A stretch of DNA of 64,000 bases. Source: Marinobacter bryozoorum (GTDB taxonomy: Bacteria > Pseudomonadota > Gammaproteobacteria > Pseudomonadales > Oleiphilaceae). The stretch lies in the NCBI RefSeq assembly GCF_023156245.1, contig NZ_JAKZAH010000001.1, forward strand, positions 186,001 through 250,000, written 5' to 3'. Every line of letters starts with the position of its first letter. The stretch's first letter is position 1. This document shows positions 18,252-27,753 of this stretch, piece by piece. The notes beneath the pieces are model-generated. The model did not search any database. It was not told the DNA's origin and saw nothing but the letters and a program-made list of their open reading frames with translations. The translations under genes were made by a program, and so were the position numbers.

Positions 18252-18397
18252 GATGGTCTCGTCAAACGGCTGTATCGGTCGTGGAAGAGGCATCCGGCTC
18301 CCTGTGGTAAAATTTCCCGGCGCCCAGGCGTCTGCCCGGCGGGTACTGGGGTAGTCCGGTTGAAATCGGACGTTATTCTAACAGCTCTGAATGGGGA

Positions 18398-19375
18398 ATG
18401 TCCGTGGCCTCTGCGGGAATGCATAATCTCGATATCACTCGCTGGCTGGCGGTGGTGATGACGTTGGTCCTTGTTTTGATCAACCCCGCCACGGCGCAGG
18501 ATGCGGCTCCGGGCGGTGATGCCGGGGCCGCCGGGCAGGATGCCGGAGACGGTGAGTCGAAGGAGGGCTCAGGCAAGCCGTCGGTTGAGCGTTACTTCAT
18601 CCGCTCTGCCGGTGACTCGGGCATGCTGGCACAGCGTTACCCCCACCTGGCGGTATGGCTTGAACCGGACGGTGCGCCCCGGGCGCTGGCGCTGGTGGAG
18701 CGGGAGGTCACCGAGGCGGCGAAAGGCGCGGTGGTGCTCCTGGCAGACGAGGGCCAGACGGCAAACCACGCCTTGCTCGCTGGATTGCGTAGCCGTCTGA
18801 CAGAAGCTGGCTGGGCGGCCCTGTCACTGGGTAACAGCCAGGTCAGCCCCGGCCTGCAGCTTGCCAGGCAGCGGGCAGGGGAAGCCGGGTCGAGGTCGGG
18901 CCAGGATAGTTCCGATGAAGGCGAGCCGGTGATGATTGATGTGAATGACCAGGCCGCCGAGGATCTTCTGAAGGCCCATCGGGATGAAGTGAATGCCCGC
19001 CTGGACGCTGCCGTTGCCTGGCTGCAGGAGCGGGATTACTCACAGGTGGTATTGGTCGGGGTTGGCCGCGGCGCGCTGGCGGTCAATGGTTACCTGCCCC
19101 GGGCGCCAGCAGCGGTGTCACGGGTCGCGTGGATTGCGCCGGATTTTGGCAGCCAGGCACCGGGTGAGCTGGTATCCGCCCTTGAGGGCAAGGTAGTTCG
19201 GTTGCTGGATATGTATCCTTCCCGCTCCTCGGCCGGGCCGGGTCGGCGGGCGGCCTTCCGCCGGGCAGGGATGAACGGCTACGAGGCCCTGCCGGTGCCA
19301 TTGGCAGGTGGTGAGTCGGGCCGGCATGCGGCAGCGATCGCCAGTCGCCTTGCGGGTTGGGCTGGCGGAGACTGA
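18398..19375 (+). CDS. DUF3530 family exported protein (alpha/beta-hydrolase-like)
   Basis: A 325-residue protein with a signal peptide (WLAVVMTLVLVLINPATAQ) and a low-complexity Gly/Ala/Asp linker at about residues 35-60. The body has an alpha/beta-hydrolase-like core: GAVVLLADEGQTANH, SQVVLVGVGRGALAVNGYL and WIAPDFGSQAPGEL, the last parts being typical of DUF3530. The GVGRGA motif has no serine nucleophile, so it may be non-catalytic. ATG at 18398. It ends 4 bases before the convergent diguanylate cyclase stop. Confidence 0.75.
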   Translation: MSVASAGMHNLDITRWLAVVMTLVLVLINPATAQDAAPGGDAGAAGQDAGDGESKEGSGKPSVERYFIRSAGDSGMLAQRYPHLAVWLEPDGAPRALALVEREVTEAAKGAVVLLADEGQTANHALLAGLRSRLTEAGWAALSLGNSQVSPGLQLARQRAGEAGSRSGQDSSDEGEPVMIDVNDQAAEDLLKAHRDEVNARLDAAVAWLQERDYSQVVLVGVGRGALAVNGYLPRAPAAVSRVAWIAPDFGSQAPGELVSALEGKVVRLLDMYPSRSSAGPGRRAAFRRAGMNGYEALPVPLAGGESGRHAAAIASRLAGWAGGD

Positions 19376-19379
19376 GACC

Positions 19380-20375
19380 CTACCGGGGGGCCGGAGCCGC
19401 TGCCTTGCGGAGCCTGTTGCGGCCATCGGCCTTGGCCTGGTAAAGGGCGCTGTCGGCGCGGACAAACACATCGCTGACGTCCTCCGCCGGGACGGCTTCT
19501 GCGACGCCACTACTGACCGTGACCGGTGTCGGCGTGTCAGTCATGGCAGCGATGCGCTCCCGCAGCCGCTCGCCCACAACGACAGCCTCTTCCAGTTCAG
19601 TGTCGGGCATAATAACGACAAACTCTTCCCCGCCGATCCGTGCCGCTACATCAATTTCCCGAATGTTGTCCTTCAGAGTGGTAGCGACGGCCTGGAGTAC
19701 CGCGTCTCCAACCGGGTGGCCATGGGTATCGTTAACCTGCTTGAAGTGGTCGACGTCCATCAGCACCAGGGATACCGGTGTCTGGTTGCGTTCCAGCACG
19801 GCGAGCTGGTGGCTGAGGGTCTGTTCGAATACCCGCCGGTTGGCCAGGCCGGTCAGGCTGTCGGTGGTTGCCATGTGCTCGAGTTTGCAGTTCAGTGCCA
19901 GCAGCTCGTCCTGTTTTTCCTGCAGCGACTGCCGGGCCAGCTCCAGTTCCGCATAGGCCTTTTCCTGTTCTGCTACGGCCTGTTCCGCCATTTGCCGGGC
20001 CGACAAAAGCTGCTCTTCAAAGACGTGGCGTTTGTGTATGGCCATAACGGAAAGGTCGTAGCGGGTTTTTCCACCGGCGCCTTCAGTGACGTCGCCGTTA
20101 ATCAGCATTGGCATGTCGGCACCGTGGCGGCTGCGCAGTCGCAGGTAGACCTCACTGGCGTGGCCGTGGTGCTGCAGCAGGGGCAGCAGGCTGGTCAGAT
20201 AGAACATCCGTGCGGCCGGGGAAAGCAGCTGGTCGATGCGCATACCGGGTAGCTTGCGGGGCTCGTACTCCAACCAGTGGGCCAGGGTGCCATTGGCCCA
20301 GGTTATGATGCCGTCCTGCTGAAGGCTGAGCAGTCCACAGGGAAGCCGGTTGATATCGGGCGGGGCCTGCGGCAT
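19380..20375 (-). CDS. PAS-GGDEF diguanylate cyclase
   Basis: A 331-residue cytosolic protein. Residues 10-115 form a PAS-like sensor (GIITWANGTLAHWLEYEPRK), residues 118-168 a coiled-coil rich in Glu/Gln, and 170-320 a GGDEF domain. The active site is GGEEF at 248-252, with LMDVDHFKQVND for metal and substrate. An RxxD inhibitory site (Arg239-Asp242) stands five residues before GGEEF, so product inhibition is expected. It starts 3 bases after the RsbQ-like hydrolase stop, which suggests they work as a pair: the hydrolase may make or carry the signal sensed by the PAS domain. Confidence 0.9.
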   Translation of the reverse strand: MPQAPPDINRLPCGLLSLQQDGIITWANGTLAHWLEYEPRKLPGMRIDQLLSPAARMFYLTSLLPLLQHHGHASEVYLRLRSRHGADMPMLINGDVTEGAGGKTRYDLSVMAIHKRHVFEEQLLSARQMAEQAVAEQEKAYAELELARQSLQEKQDELLALNCKLEHMATTDSLTGLANRRVFEQTLSHQLAVLERNQTPVSLVLMDVDHFKQVNDTHGHPVGDAVLQAVATTLKDNIREIDVAARIGGEEFVVIMPDTELEEAVVVGERLRERIAAMTDTPTPVTVSSGVAEAVPAEDVSDVFVRADSALYQAKADGRNRLRKAAAPAPR

Positions 20376-20378
20376 GGC

Positions 20379-21206
20379 TCAGTCTTTCGCCGCTTCGCTG
20401 GCATGGTCGGTGCGAAGGGCCGCCCGGATACCTGTCACCACGGCCCCGGGGTTGCTCATGTGGGGGTAGTGGCCTGTCGCACCGAGGCGCGTGGTGCGAC
20501 AGGCCGGAAGGTGGTCGCCAAGGTAGGCAACCACCTCTGGCGGTACGATCACGTCCTGCTCGGTGTAGAGGATGTCCACCGGTACCGGTACTGATGGCAG
20601 TAAATGTCTGACATCACTGAGAAAGGTGGCTTCGGCAAATTTGCGGGAAATCACCGGGTCGGCTGCGGCAAAGCTTTGGCGCAGTTTGTCTGCCAGTTCC
20701 GGGCGGTGGCTGTTGGCCATGGCCAGTGGCGAAAGGTAGCCGGCCCATTCGAAATAGTTGTGTTCCATCATGTCCAGCAGGTCGAGGATGTCACGCTCCT
20801 CAAAACCGCCATGGTAGTCCGGCGGATCGTTGATGTAGCGCGGTGACGGGCCGATGGCAATGATCTGTCGGAAATGGTGGGGCGCTTTTCGCGACGCCAG
20901 CATGGCGATGGTCCCGGATACCGAATGCCCGACCAGTGTCACGGGGTCGCTGCTGCTGGCCGCAAGCACCTCGACCAGGTCTTCCGCGTAGCCGTGCAGG
21001 GAGGAGTGACGGCTCCGGTCCCAGGCGCCGAGGTCGGACTGGCCACAGCCGGTGATGTCAAACAGTACAAGGCGAAAATCAGGCGCAAGGGCTTCCGCGA
21101 CGGGTTGCCAGATCTGGTGGTCGCAGCCGAAACCGTGAGCCAGTACCAGGGTATGATCGCCCTCGCCGAGGGTTTGCACGTGGTTGCGCCGGATAACGTC
21201 TTGCAT
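20379..21206 (-). CDS. RsbQ-like alpha/beta hydrolase
   Basis: A 275-residue protein from the ATG at 21206 (MQDVIRRNHV), aligned by eye to the start of Bacillus RsbQ; a GTG 21 bases upstream is less likely. Triad Ser95 in GHSVSGTIAMLAS, Asp218 in TEQDVIVPP and His246 in TGHYPHMSNP. The run IGPSPRYINDPPDYHGGFEE is diagnostic of the RsbQ/KAI2/D14 branch. RsbQ is required for RsbP, a PAS phosphatase, in the Bacillus energy-stress pathway. Here the partner is a PAS-GGDEF protein 3 bases downstream, so a hydrolase-to-PAS signal feeding c-di-GMP is inferred. Confidence 0.88.
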   Translation of the reverse strand: MQDVIRRNHVQTLGEGDHTLVLAHGFGCDHQIWQPVAEALAPDFRLVLFDITGCGQSDLGAWDRSRHSSLHGYAEDLVEVLAASSSDPVTLVGHSVSGTIAMLASRKAPHHFRQIIAIGPSPRYINDPPDYHGGFEERDILDLLDMMEHNYFEWAGYLSPLAMANSHRPELADKLRQSFAAADPVISRKFAEATFLSDVRHLLPSVPVPVDILYTEQDVIVPPEVVAYLGDHLPACRTTRLGATGHYPHMSNPGAVVTGIRAALRTDHASEAAKD

Positions 21207-21323
21207 AGTGGTTCCGGGGGAGGTCACCTTTTGAGATATGTGTCACGTTTTCGGAGAGAGTCTGGCCGGGGGCTGTGAAAAACGCCAGTATCGATACGTT
21301 ATGTTTTGTGACATTCCCGGTGC

Positions 21324-22073
21324 TTAGCGGGTCAGCCGTTCCCGGCGCTTGACCACCTCCCAGGCTTGCTGCAGCCGCAGCAGCTGGTCCCGGGCGTGGG
21401 CCTGTTCTGCCGGTGTAAGATCGTCCCGGAGTTTGTCCGGATGGTAGCGGGAGACTTCCCGGCGATAGCATTGTTTCATATGGAAGAAGCTGTCGCCGGC
21501 CTCGACGCCGAGGATGTGATAGGCGTCCCGCAGGGTTTCCGGTTTGGGTGGCGCAGGGGCAATCCACACCTCCTGGCGGTAAACCCTGAAAATCCGGTCC
21601 ATGGCCGTCAGGGGCAGGCCCAGCTGATAAAAGCCGTCTTCGCAGCGATAGCGACGGGGTTTTTCGGGGGCGCCGAACAGCTGGGCGCCATGACAAAGAC
21701 AGAGCCCTATCAGCAGGCTGGTGCGCTGGGGCCAGGGGCCCTGCAAGCGGAAGCCTGCGAGCATCAGGCCGGACAGCTCGGCACTGTCACGGCCCTGGTG
21801 GAAACGCCGGATCGCCTTGCGGCGTTGTCCGGGCGCAAGGGCCAGGCCGGTCATCAGTTGTTCGGCAAAGCCGATGTCTTTCTCGGTGACACGGCCGTCG
21901 GCTCTGGCCAGGTAGCCAAGGCAGTAAAAGAGCGCGTTGCGGGCACCGCGACCGACCCGGTGGCGGCTGACAAGTTCGCCCGGCCGGTGGCGGCAGGCGA
22001 CGAAACCGGCCAGCAGTTCGTCCAGCAGGGCCTCGGTGCGCGGTGGCAGGGTTTGGGGGGCGCGTCCGCTCAT
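21324..22073 (-). CDS. DjlA-like co-chaperone (TerB-like domain plus J domain)
   Basis: A 249-residue protein. Residues 45-140 form a TerB-like helical region (ALFYCLGYLARADGRVTEKD), and the J domain occupies about 182-249, with HPD at 211-213 in SRYHPDKLRDDLTPAE. The HPD motif shows it can stimulate DnaK ATPase. Unlike E. coli DjlA, no N-terminal transmembrane segment is present from the ATG at 22073. It starts 7 bases after the murU stop and completes the amgK-murU-djlA-like operon. Confidence 0.82.
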   Translation of the reverse strand: MSGRAPQTLPPRTEALLDELLAGFVACRHRPGELVSRHRVGRGARNALFYCLGYLARADGRVTEKDIGFAEQLMTGLALAPGQRRKAIRRFHQGRDSAELSGLMLAGFRLQGPWPQRTSLLIGLCLCHGAQLFGAPEKPRRYRCEDGFYQLGLPLTAMDRIFRVYRQEVWIAPAPPKPETLRDAYHILGVEAGDSFFHMKQCYRREVSRYHPDKLRDDLTPAEQAHARDQLLRLQQAWEVVKRRERLTR

Positions 22074-22080
22074 GGTGCCG

Positions 22081-22761
22081 TCAGGATTGTCTGGTTCGGG
22101 TGAGCAGTTGGTCCAGCTCGGCCAGCCGCAGTGATGTGCCAATGTCCATCCACTGCCCGCGGTGGTGCAGACCGAACACCTCTCCCCGGGCCATCGCCTC
22201 GCGGAGTACCGGCGCCAGCTTGCGGGATCCGGGGGGCAAGCCCTCGAATAACGAACTGTGCAGCAGGCTGATGCCGGTGAAAGTCAGGCGGTTGCTGCCG
22301 GTTGCCTGCACCTGGCCGCTGGCCTCCAGGGCGAAATCTCCCTCCGGGTTGTGGGGTGGGTTGTCGGTCAGCACCAGCATCGCGATACCCTGCCGGGGAG
22401 GCCTGAGCTGCCGGAGGTCCAGGTCATGCCAGATATCGCCGTTGATCACTGCGAACCAGCCCTCGTCCGACTGCAGCAGGGGCAGGGCCTGTATGATGCC
22501 GCCGGCGGTTTCCAGGGGCTCGCCTTCCCGGGACCAGGCGATGGATACGCCGTATTCTTCGCCACTGCCCAGTGCGGACTCCAGCTGTTCGCCGAGCCAG
22601 GCATGGTTAATCACCAGTTCCCGGAAGCCGGCGGATCTGAGTTTGCGGATATGGTGAACGATCAGCGGCTCGCCGCCGGCCTGCAGCAGCGGTTTGGGGG
22701 TCGTCAGCGTCAGCGGACGCATGCGCTCCCCCTTGCCGGCAGCCAGGATCATGGCCTTCAC
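22081..22761 (-). CDS. murU: N-acetylmuramate alpha-1-phosphate uridylyltransferase
   Basis: Makes UDP-MurNAc from MurNAc-1-P in the peptidoglycan recycling route that bypasses GlmU. 226 residues. The nucleotidyltransferase signature AMILAAGKGERMRPLT is at the N-terminus and the metal-binding VINGDIWHD follows near residue 105. The start is the GTG at 22761: the reading V-K-A-M-I-L-A-A-G matches the MKAMILAAG start of known MurU, and the GTG overlaps the amgK stop (GTGA). The longer frame upstream lies inside amgK. Confidence 0.9.
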   Translation of the reverse strand: MKAMILAAGKGERMRPLTLTTPKPLLQAGGEPLIVHHIRKLRSAGFRELVINHAWLGEQLESALGSGEEYGVSIAWSREGEPLETAGGIIQALPLLQSDEGWFAVINGDIWHDLDLRQLRPPRQGIAMLVLTDNPPHNPEGDFALEASGQVQATGSNRLTFTGISLLHSSLFEGLPPGSRKLAPVLREAMARGEVFGLHHRGQWMDIGTSLRLAELDQLLTRTRQS

Positions 22762-23810
22762 AGTCGGGGGCCTGCGCCGGGGGTGGCAGGGCTGGTGCCC
22801 AGTTTGTGGTGGATAGCCGGCACCACTTCGTCGGTCAGCCACTGGTGGAAGTGGCGCAGCGCGGGCAGCGGGCGGCTGGCTTCGACCAGGTAGTTGACCG
22901 TGCGCGGGATATCCGCGAGGTAGCCGCTCTTGCCATCCCGCAGGTAGAGGCGCGCAAAGATGCCCGCGGCTTTCAGGTGGCGCTGCATGCCCATCAATTC
23001 AAACCACTGGCGGAAGGTGTCGCTGTCGGCCTGGTGAAGGCCGGCTTCCCGGGTCAGTATCCGGAAGTCTTCCAGCCAGCCGTTGCGGCGTGCTGGCGCC
23101 CATTCGATATAACAATCCTTGAGCAGGGATACGATATCGTAGGTGATGGGGCCCTCAACGGCATCCTGGAAGTCAATAACTCCCGGAACCGGGGTGTCAG
23201 GACGCACCAGCAGGTTGCGGGAGTGATAGTCCCGGTGAACCGGCACCCGGGGCTGGGCCAGCGCGCTTTCTTTCAGGAAGGCAAAGGTGGTTTCCAGCAT
23301 GCACCGCTCGCCATCGGCCAGCTCCATCTGCAGCAGGCCTTCCAGCAGCCAGTCCGGGAACAGGTTCATCTCGCGGTCGAGCAGGGCTTCGTCATAGGAT
23401 GGCAGGGGGTAGTCGCCTCCCACCGGTACCTGCTGGATGCGGACCAGCTCTGCCATGGCCTCGCTGTAGAGTTCATCGGCGGTAACGCCGTTGAGGCGTC
23501 CGAGCATCAGCCGGTCGCCAAAGTCCTCCAGTAACAGAAAGCCCTGCTCCAGGTCCTCGGCGTAAACTTCGGGTACCGAAATGCCGTGCAGGCGCCAGTG
23601 CCGTGCCAGGGCAACGAAGGGGTGACAGTTTTCGTGGTCCGGGGGCGCATCCATCACGATGGCGGTCATGCCCTTGCCGGCCCCGGATTTGCCTTTGGCC
23701 CGGAAATAGCGACGGAAGCTGGCATCGCCACTCACTGGCGTCAGGTGGGCGCGGTCAAAGCCCGGGTGTCGGTGAACCCAGGTGGTGAGTTTTTCCAGGC
23801 GAATGTCCAT
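22758..23810 (-). CDS. amgK: N-acetylmuramate/N-acetylglucosamine kinase
   Basis: Phosphorylates MurNAc at the anomeric carbon, feeding MurU. 350 residues of the aminoglycoside-phosphotransferase fold. The catalytic loop VHRDYHSRNLLV holds Asp194 and Asn199, and the metal-binding IDFQDAVEGP holds Asp213. TPVSGDASFRRYFR is the N-lobe start. ATG at 23810. It is divergent from lptD, as in Pseudomonas. The 167-base divergent gap must hold both promoters. Confidence 0.92.
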   Translation of the reverse strand: MDIRLEKLTTWVHRHPGFDRAHLTPVSGDASFRRYFRAKGKSGAGKGMTAIVMDAPPDHENCHPFVALARHWRLHGISVPEVYAEDLEQGFLLLEDFGDRLMLGRLNGVTADELYSEAMAELVRIQQVPVGGDYPLPSYDEALLDREMNLFPDWLLEGLLQMELADGERCMLETTFAFLKESALAQPRVPVHRDYHSRNLLVRPDTPVPGVIDFQDAVEGPITYDIVSLLKDCYIEWAPARRNGWLEDFRILTREAGLHQADSDTFRQWFELMGMQRHLKAAGIFARLYLRDGKSGYLADIPRTVNYLVEASRPLPALRHFHQWLTDEVVPAIHHKLGTSPATPGAGPRL

Positions 23811-23977
23811 GTTGTCGGTGCCCTTTGATCAGGTTGAACGGTATCCGGCTTGCCGGGGTGAGGCGGTGCGGATCACCCGGATCCATGGAAGGCAGAGTAT
23901 ACCTTTGCTGCAAGACTATGGAACCATTGGCCCGGCGCGTTAACAAGCCTCTCTGAGGCGTGTAAACTAGCCACCAT

Positions 23978-26437
23978 TTGCCGGGCAAGCTGCCTGGCCA
24001 TGCCGATCATCAACAGGATCCCGATCCGGTGCCACAAGATCAATACGCCAGAGTCACTGACCCCAAGCAGTCTGTTGTTGCGGTACGACACTTGCCGTCG
24101 GCGGCCTTGCTGGCCGGTTTCACCCTGTCCTTGCTTGCTGTGCCGGTGCTGGCCCAGACGCCTGGCGCGGCGGCCATGGACTGGCACCCGAGGTCGGAGC
24201 TGCCCGCGGAGGTCCGTGCCCGGCTGCCCCGGTTCTGTGAGGGTGGTTACCTGCAACCGCCCGTCGCCACCGGTGAGGGCTCCCCTGAAACCGGGGCGCC
24301 GGTCACGGCCAGCGCCTTGTCCGCCCGCTATGAAGTGGACACCCGGCTTGTTCTCCGGGGCGATGTGGAGTTGAGCCAGTCCGGGATGGCGATGACCGGT
24401 GGTGAGGCGGTGTTCGACCAGGTGGCAGGCCAGGTGGATATTACCGGTCCCATGACCAGCCGAAGCGCCGGGATGCTGCTGACGGGTGAACAGGCCCGGT
24501 ACGACGTGAACTCGGGGTTCTTCACCATCGATGACGCCAGCTTTTTGTTCCATCAGTCCGAAATGCGGGGCGAAGCAGCTCACATACGTCGCCCGCAGAA
24601 CCATATCATTGAAATCGACCAGGGTTACCTGACCACCTGTGCGCCGGATCGGAATGACTGGTCCCTGGTGGCCTCGGAGATTCGCCTGAACCAGGCGGAG
24701 GGCTTTGGCACCGCGACCAATATTCGTCTGCAGGTCAAGGATGTACCCGTATTCTACTGGCCCTGGGCGAGTTTCCCGATTGATGACCGTCGCAAGACCG
24801 GCTTCCTTTATCCAACCTTTGGAAGCTCCAATGCCGGCAGCGGTTTCTACCTCTCCACACCTTATTACCTGAACCTGGCTCCCCATTACGATGCCACCCT
24901 CAATCCCCAGTACATTCACGGTCGGGGACTTTTCAATGAGATTGAAGGTCGCTACCTGAGTGAGCTTGGGGAGTCTGTCCTGCAGGTGGGCTTTATCGAT
25001 GATGACAGCGAGTACGAAAGGGAATTTCCCGGTGAGTCTGGCAAGCGCTGGGGCCTGGATTTTCAGACCCGGGCCAGTTTCGGTGGCGGCTGGGCGGGTT
25101 ACGTGGACTATTCGGCGGTGTCCGACGATGACTACCTCAGTGACCTGAACCAGACCCTGGATATCGGCAGCGATACCCACCTGCTGCGGCAGGGTGGCAT
25201 CCGCTACCAGGATGAGTGGCAGTTCTTCGAGGCCTACCTGTCCGGCTACCAGACGATTACTGATACCGTGGCAGACAGCGATATTCCCTATGACCAGTTG
25301 CCTGAGGTGAATTACGGGGCGGTAGCGCCGCTGGGTCCGCTGGAAGTGGCGATCGACAGCCAGTACACATGGTTTGACCGGGACAATGCGGGCCTGACCG
25401 GGCTTGACCGGGCGGTCGGTCAGCGGACCCGGGCTGTGCCGGAGGTGGCTCTTCCCCTGAGGGCACTATGGGGTTACAGCCGCCCCTCGGTCAGTGTCGA
25501 TCAGACCTGGTATGACCTGGACGACTATGAGCTGGGTGACGGTTCCTTTGATCGCACCGTACCCGTGGCTGAGTGGGACAGTGGCCTTTATCTGGACCGG
25601 GAAGCCAGCCTGTTCGGGCGGAGTTATAATCAATCCCTTGAACCGCGCCTGTATTATGCCTGGTCAGATGCGGAAGAAGACCAGGACCATATTCCGAACT
25701 TTGATGCGGGGTTGCGCTCGTTCCGCTTTGATAACCTGTTCCGGCCGAACCGTTTTGTCGGGGGGGACCGCATCGGTGACACCAACAAGACCGTAGTGGC
25801 ATTGACCAGCCGCTTTAACGATATGGTCAGCGGGGTGGAAAGCGCCCGCTTCAGTGTGGGGCAGGTTTACTACCACGATGATCGCGACGTCAGCCTGTTT
25901 GGCCGTGGTGCAGAAACGCGCAGTGAGTCGCCCTACGCGGGTGAAGTGGTCCTGCGCCCGACAGACACCTTCGATATCCGTGTATCCGGGCTGTGGGACC
26001 CCCGGGGAGGCCACACCCAGGAGGGGCGTAGTGTGCTGGCCTATCACTCGCCGGATTACCGCTACCTGGTCAGTGCCGGGCATACCTATACCCGGGGAGC
26101 CAGCCCGGATGATGGTTTCGAGCAGATGGACCTGGGGGCGATTTTCCCGGTCACAGACAACATCAGCCTGATCGGCAGGTGGGTTTACGATTCACAGCTG
26201 GATCAGACCGTAGGTACACTGGCAGGCTTCGAATACAACAGCTGCTGCTGGAATTTCCAGTTGGTCAATCAGAGTTACCTGACCGACGACGAAGAAATGG
26301 ACAATCGCATCGTATTCCAGGTTCAGCTCAAGGGCCTGGGTGGCTCAGGGGGTACCCGCAGTACCCTGTCTGATGCCTTCCCGGGCTACGAGGCACGTGA
26401 ACGCCGGCGTTTCGGTACACAGAACATCAACCCATGA
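23978..26437 (+). CDS. lptD: LPS-assembly protein LptD
   Basis: Outer-membrane beta-barrel that inserts lipopolysaccharide with LptE. About 819 residues. A hydrophobic signal sequence (ALLAGFTLSLLAVPVLAQ) is followed by an OstA-type jellyroll domain (SARYEVDTRLVLRGDVEL...GGEAVFDQ) and the barrel (WPWASFPIDDRRKTGFLYP). Four cysteines fit the known disulfide pattern: one in RFCEGG, one in TTCAPD, and a pair in NSCCWNF. The start is uncertain: the frame begins at a TTG at 23978, giving a long 40-residue pre-signal segment. The stop overlaps an in-frame surA ATG. Confidence 0.93.
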   Translation: MPGKLPGHADHQQDPDPVPQDQYARVTDPKQSVVAVRHLPSAALLAGFTLSLLAVPVLAQTPGAAAMDWHPRSELPAEVRARLPRFCEGGYLQPPVATGEGSPETGAPVTASALSARYEVDTRLVLRGDVELSQSGMAMTGGEAVFDQVAGQVDITGPMTSRSAGMLLTGEQARYDVNSGFFTIDDASFLFHQSEMRGEAAHIRRPQNHIIEIDQGYLTTCAPDRNDWSLVASEIRLNQAEGFGTATNIRLQVKDVPVFYWPWASFPIDDRRKTGFLYPTFGSSNAGSGFYLSTPYYLNLAPHYDATLNPQYIHGRGLFNEIEGRYLSELGESVLQVGFIDDDSEYEREFPGESGKRWGLDFQTRASFGGGWAGYVDYSAVSDDDYLSDLNQTLDIGSDTHLLRQGGIRYQDEWQFFEAYLSGYQTITDTVADSDIPYDQLPEVNYGAVAPLGPLEVAIDSQYTWFDRDNAGLTGLDRAVGQRTRAVPEVALPLRALWGYSRPSVSVDQTWYDLDDYELGDGSFDRTVPVAEWDSGLYLDREASLFGRSYNQSLEPRLYYAWSDAEEDQDHIPNFDAGLRSFRFDNLFRPNRFVGGDRIGDTNKTVVALTSRFNDMVSGVESARFSVGQVYYHDDRDVSLFGRGAETRSESPYAGEVVLRPTDTFDIRVSGLWDPRGGHTQEGRSVLAYHSPDYRYLVSAGHTYTRGASPDDGFEQMDLGAIFPVTDNISLIGRWVYDSQLDQTVGTLAGFEYNSCCWNFQLVNQSYLTDDEEMDNRIVFQVQLKGLGGSGGTRSTLSDAFPGYEARERRRFGTQNINP

Positions 26438-26448
26438 ACGAGGTAACT

Positions 26449-27753
26449 ATGCAGGCAAACCGTGGCCTGACAGGATTCAAGAGATGGCTGGTGGCGGCAA
26501 TGCTGCTGCTGGCGACCAGTGCCCAGGCCGAACGGCAACTGCTGGACCGGGTCATCGCCATAGTGGATGACGGTGTGATCCTCCAGTCGGAGCTGGATGC
26601 CCGGGTTAACACTATCCGCTCCCGGCTCGAGGGCCAGGGCACAGGGCTGCCGCCGCGCCAGGTGCTGGAGGAGCGGGTGCTGGACCAGCTGATTACCGAG
26701 AATATCCAGCTGCAGATGGCCGACAACATGGGCATGCGGGTCAGTGACAACGAGCTGAACGAAACCATCAATCGCATTGCCCAGAGCAACGACATGACGG
26801 TCCGGGAGTTCGAGAGCCAGCTGGCGGCGGAGGGGGTCACCTACCAGGAAGCCCGTGAGCAGATCCGTCGTGAAATGCTGGTCAGCCGGGTTCAGCAGCG
26901 CCGGGTCGACAGCCGGATAAGGGTTACTGACCGCGAGGTGGACAACCTGGTGCAGCAAACCGGTGGACAGGCTGACACCAATACCGAGTACCTGCTGGCC
27001 CACATCCTGGTGTCAGTGGGCAATTTTTCCAACGAGGCGGAAGTGAACCGTGCACGGGAGAAAGCGGAGAGACTGCGGGACGAAATTGCCAATGGCCGTG
27101 ATTTCCAGTCCGCCGCCGTTGCTGAATCCGACGCCAGCAATGCCCTGGAGGGCGGGGTGATGGGCTGGCGTAGCCGCTCGGACCTGCCTTCCCTGGTGAC
27201 TGACGTGGTTCCGGATCTGCCGGTAAACCAGCCCTCCGGGGTGCTGCAAAGCGGCAGTGGTTTCCACATTGTGCAGGTGCTGGACCGCCGCGGTGGCGAG
27301 GCCCGTAATGTCATCGTGCAGTCCCGGGTGCGTCATATCCTGATCCGGCCCACCGAGGTTATCTCGGATTCCCAGGCTGAACAACAGATCGAAGAGCTAT
27401 ACCAGCAGCTGCAGGATGGCGCGGATTTCGCGACGCTGGCCAGGGAGTTCTCGGATGACCCGGGATCCGGTTCCGACGGGGGCAACCTGGGCTGGGTCAG
27501 CCCGGGCCAGATGGTACCGGCTTTCGAAGAGACCATGATGAACGCGCCGGTAGGGGTAGTTACCCGCCCGTTCCGGTCCCGCTTTGGTTGGCATATCCTT
27601 GAGGTCCGGGAGCGCCGGGACCAGGATGTGAGCGACCAGGTACGTCGTTCCGAGGCCCAGCAGGCACTGTATCGTCGCAAGTACGAGACGGAACTGCAGA
27701 ACTGGCTGCGGGAAATCCGCGACGAGGCCTATGTGGAGATCAAGAACACATGA
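26449..27753 (+). CDS. surA: Periplasmic chaperone and peptidyl-prolyl isomerase SurA
   Basis: Escorts outer-membrane proteins such as LptD. 434 residues from the ATG at 26449, which has GAGG five bases upstream; an ATG at 26434 overlapping the lptD stop would add five residues. The signal peptide ends SAQA. The N-terminal chaperone domain ([17 protein letters not shown]) is followed by two parvulin domains, near [15 protein letters not shown] and [17 protein letters not shown], each with the [17 protein letters not shown]-type loop. Overlaps pdxA by 4 bases. Confidence 0.95.
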   Translation: MQANRGLTGFKRWLVAAMLLLATSAQAERQLLDRVIAIVDDGVILQSELDARVNTIRSRLEGQGTGLPPRQVLEERVLDQLITENIQLQMADNMGMRVSDNELNETINRIAQSNDMTVREFESQLAAEGVTYQEAREQIRREMLVSRVQQRRVDSRIRVTDREVDNLVQQTGGQADTNTEYLLAHILVSVGNFSNEAEVNRAREKAERLRDEIANGRDFQSAAVAESDASNALEGGVMGWRSRSDLPSLVTDVVPDLPVNQPSGVLQSGSGFHIVQVLDRRGGEARNVIVQSRVRHILIRPTEVISDSQAEQQIEELYQQLQDGADFATLAREFSDDPGSGSDGGNLGWVSPGQMVPAFEETMMNAPVGVVTRPFRSRFGWHILEVRERRDQDVSDQVRRSEAQQALYRRKYETELQNWLREIRDEAYVEIKNT

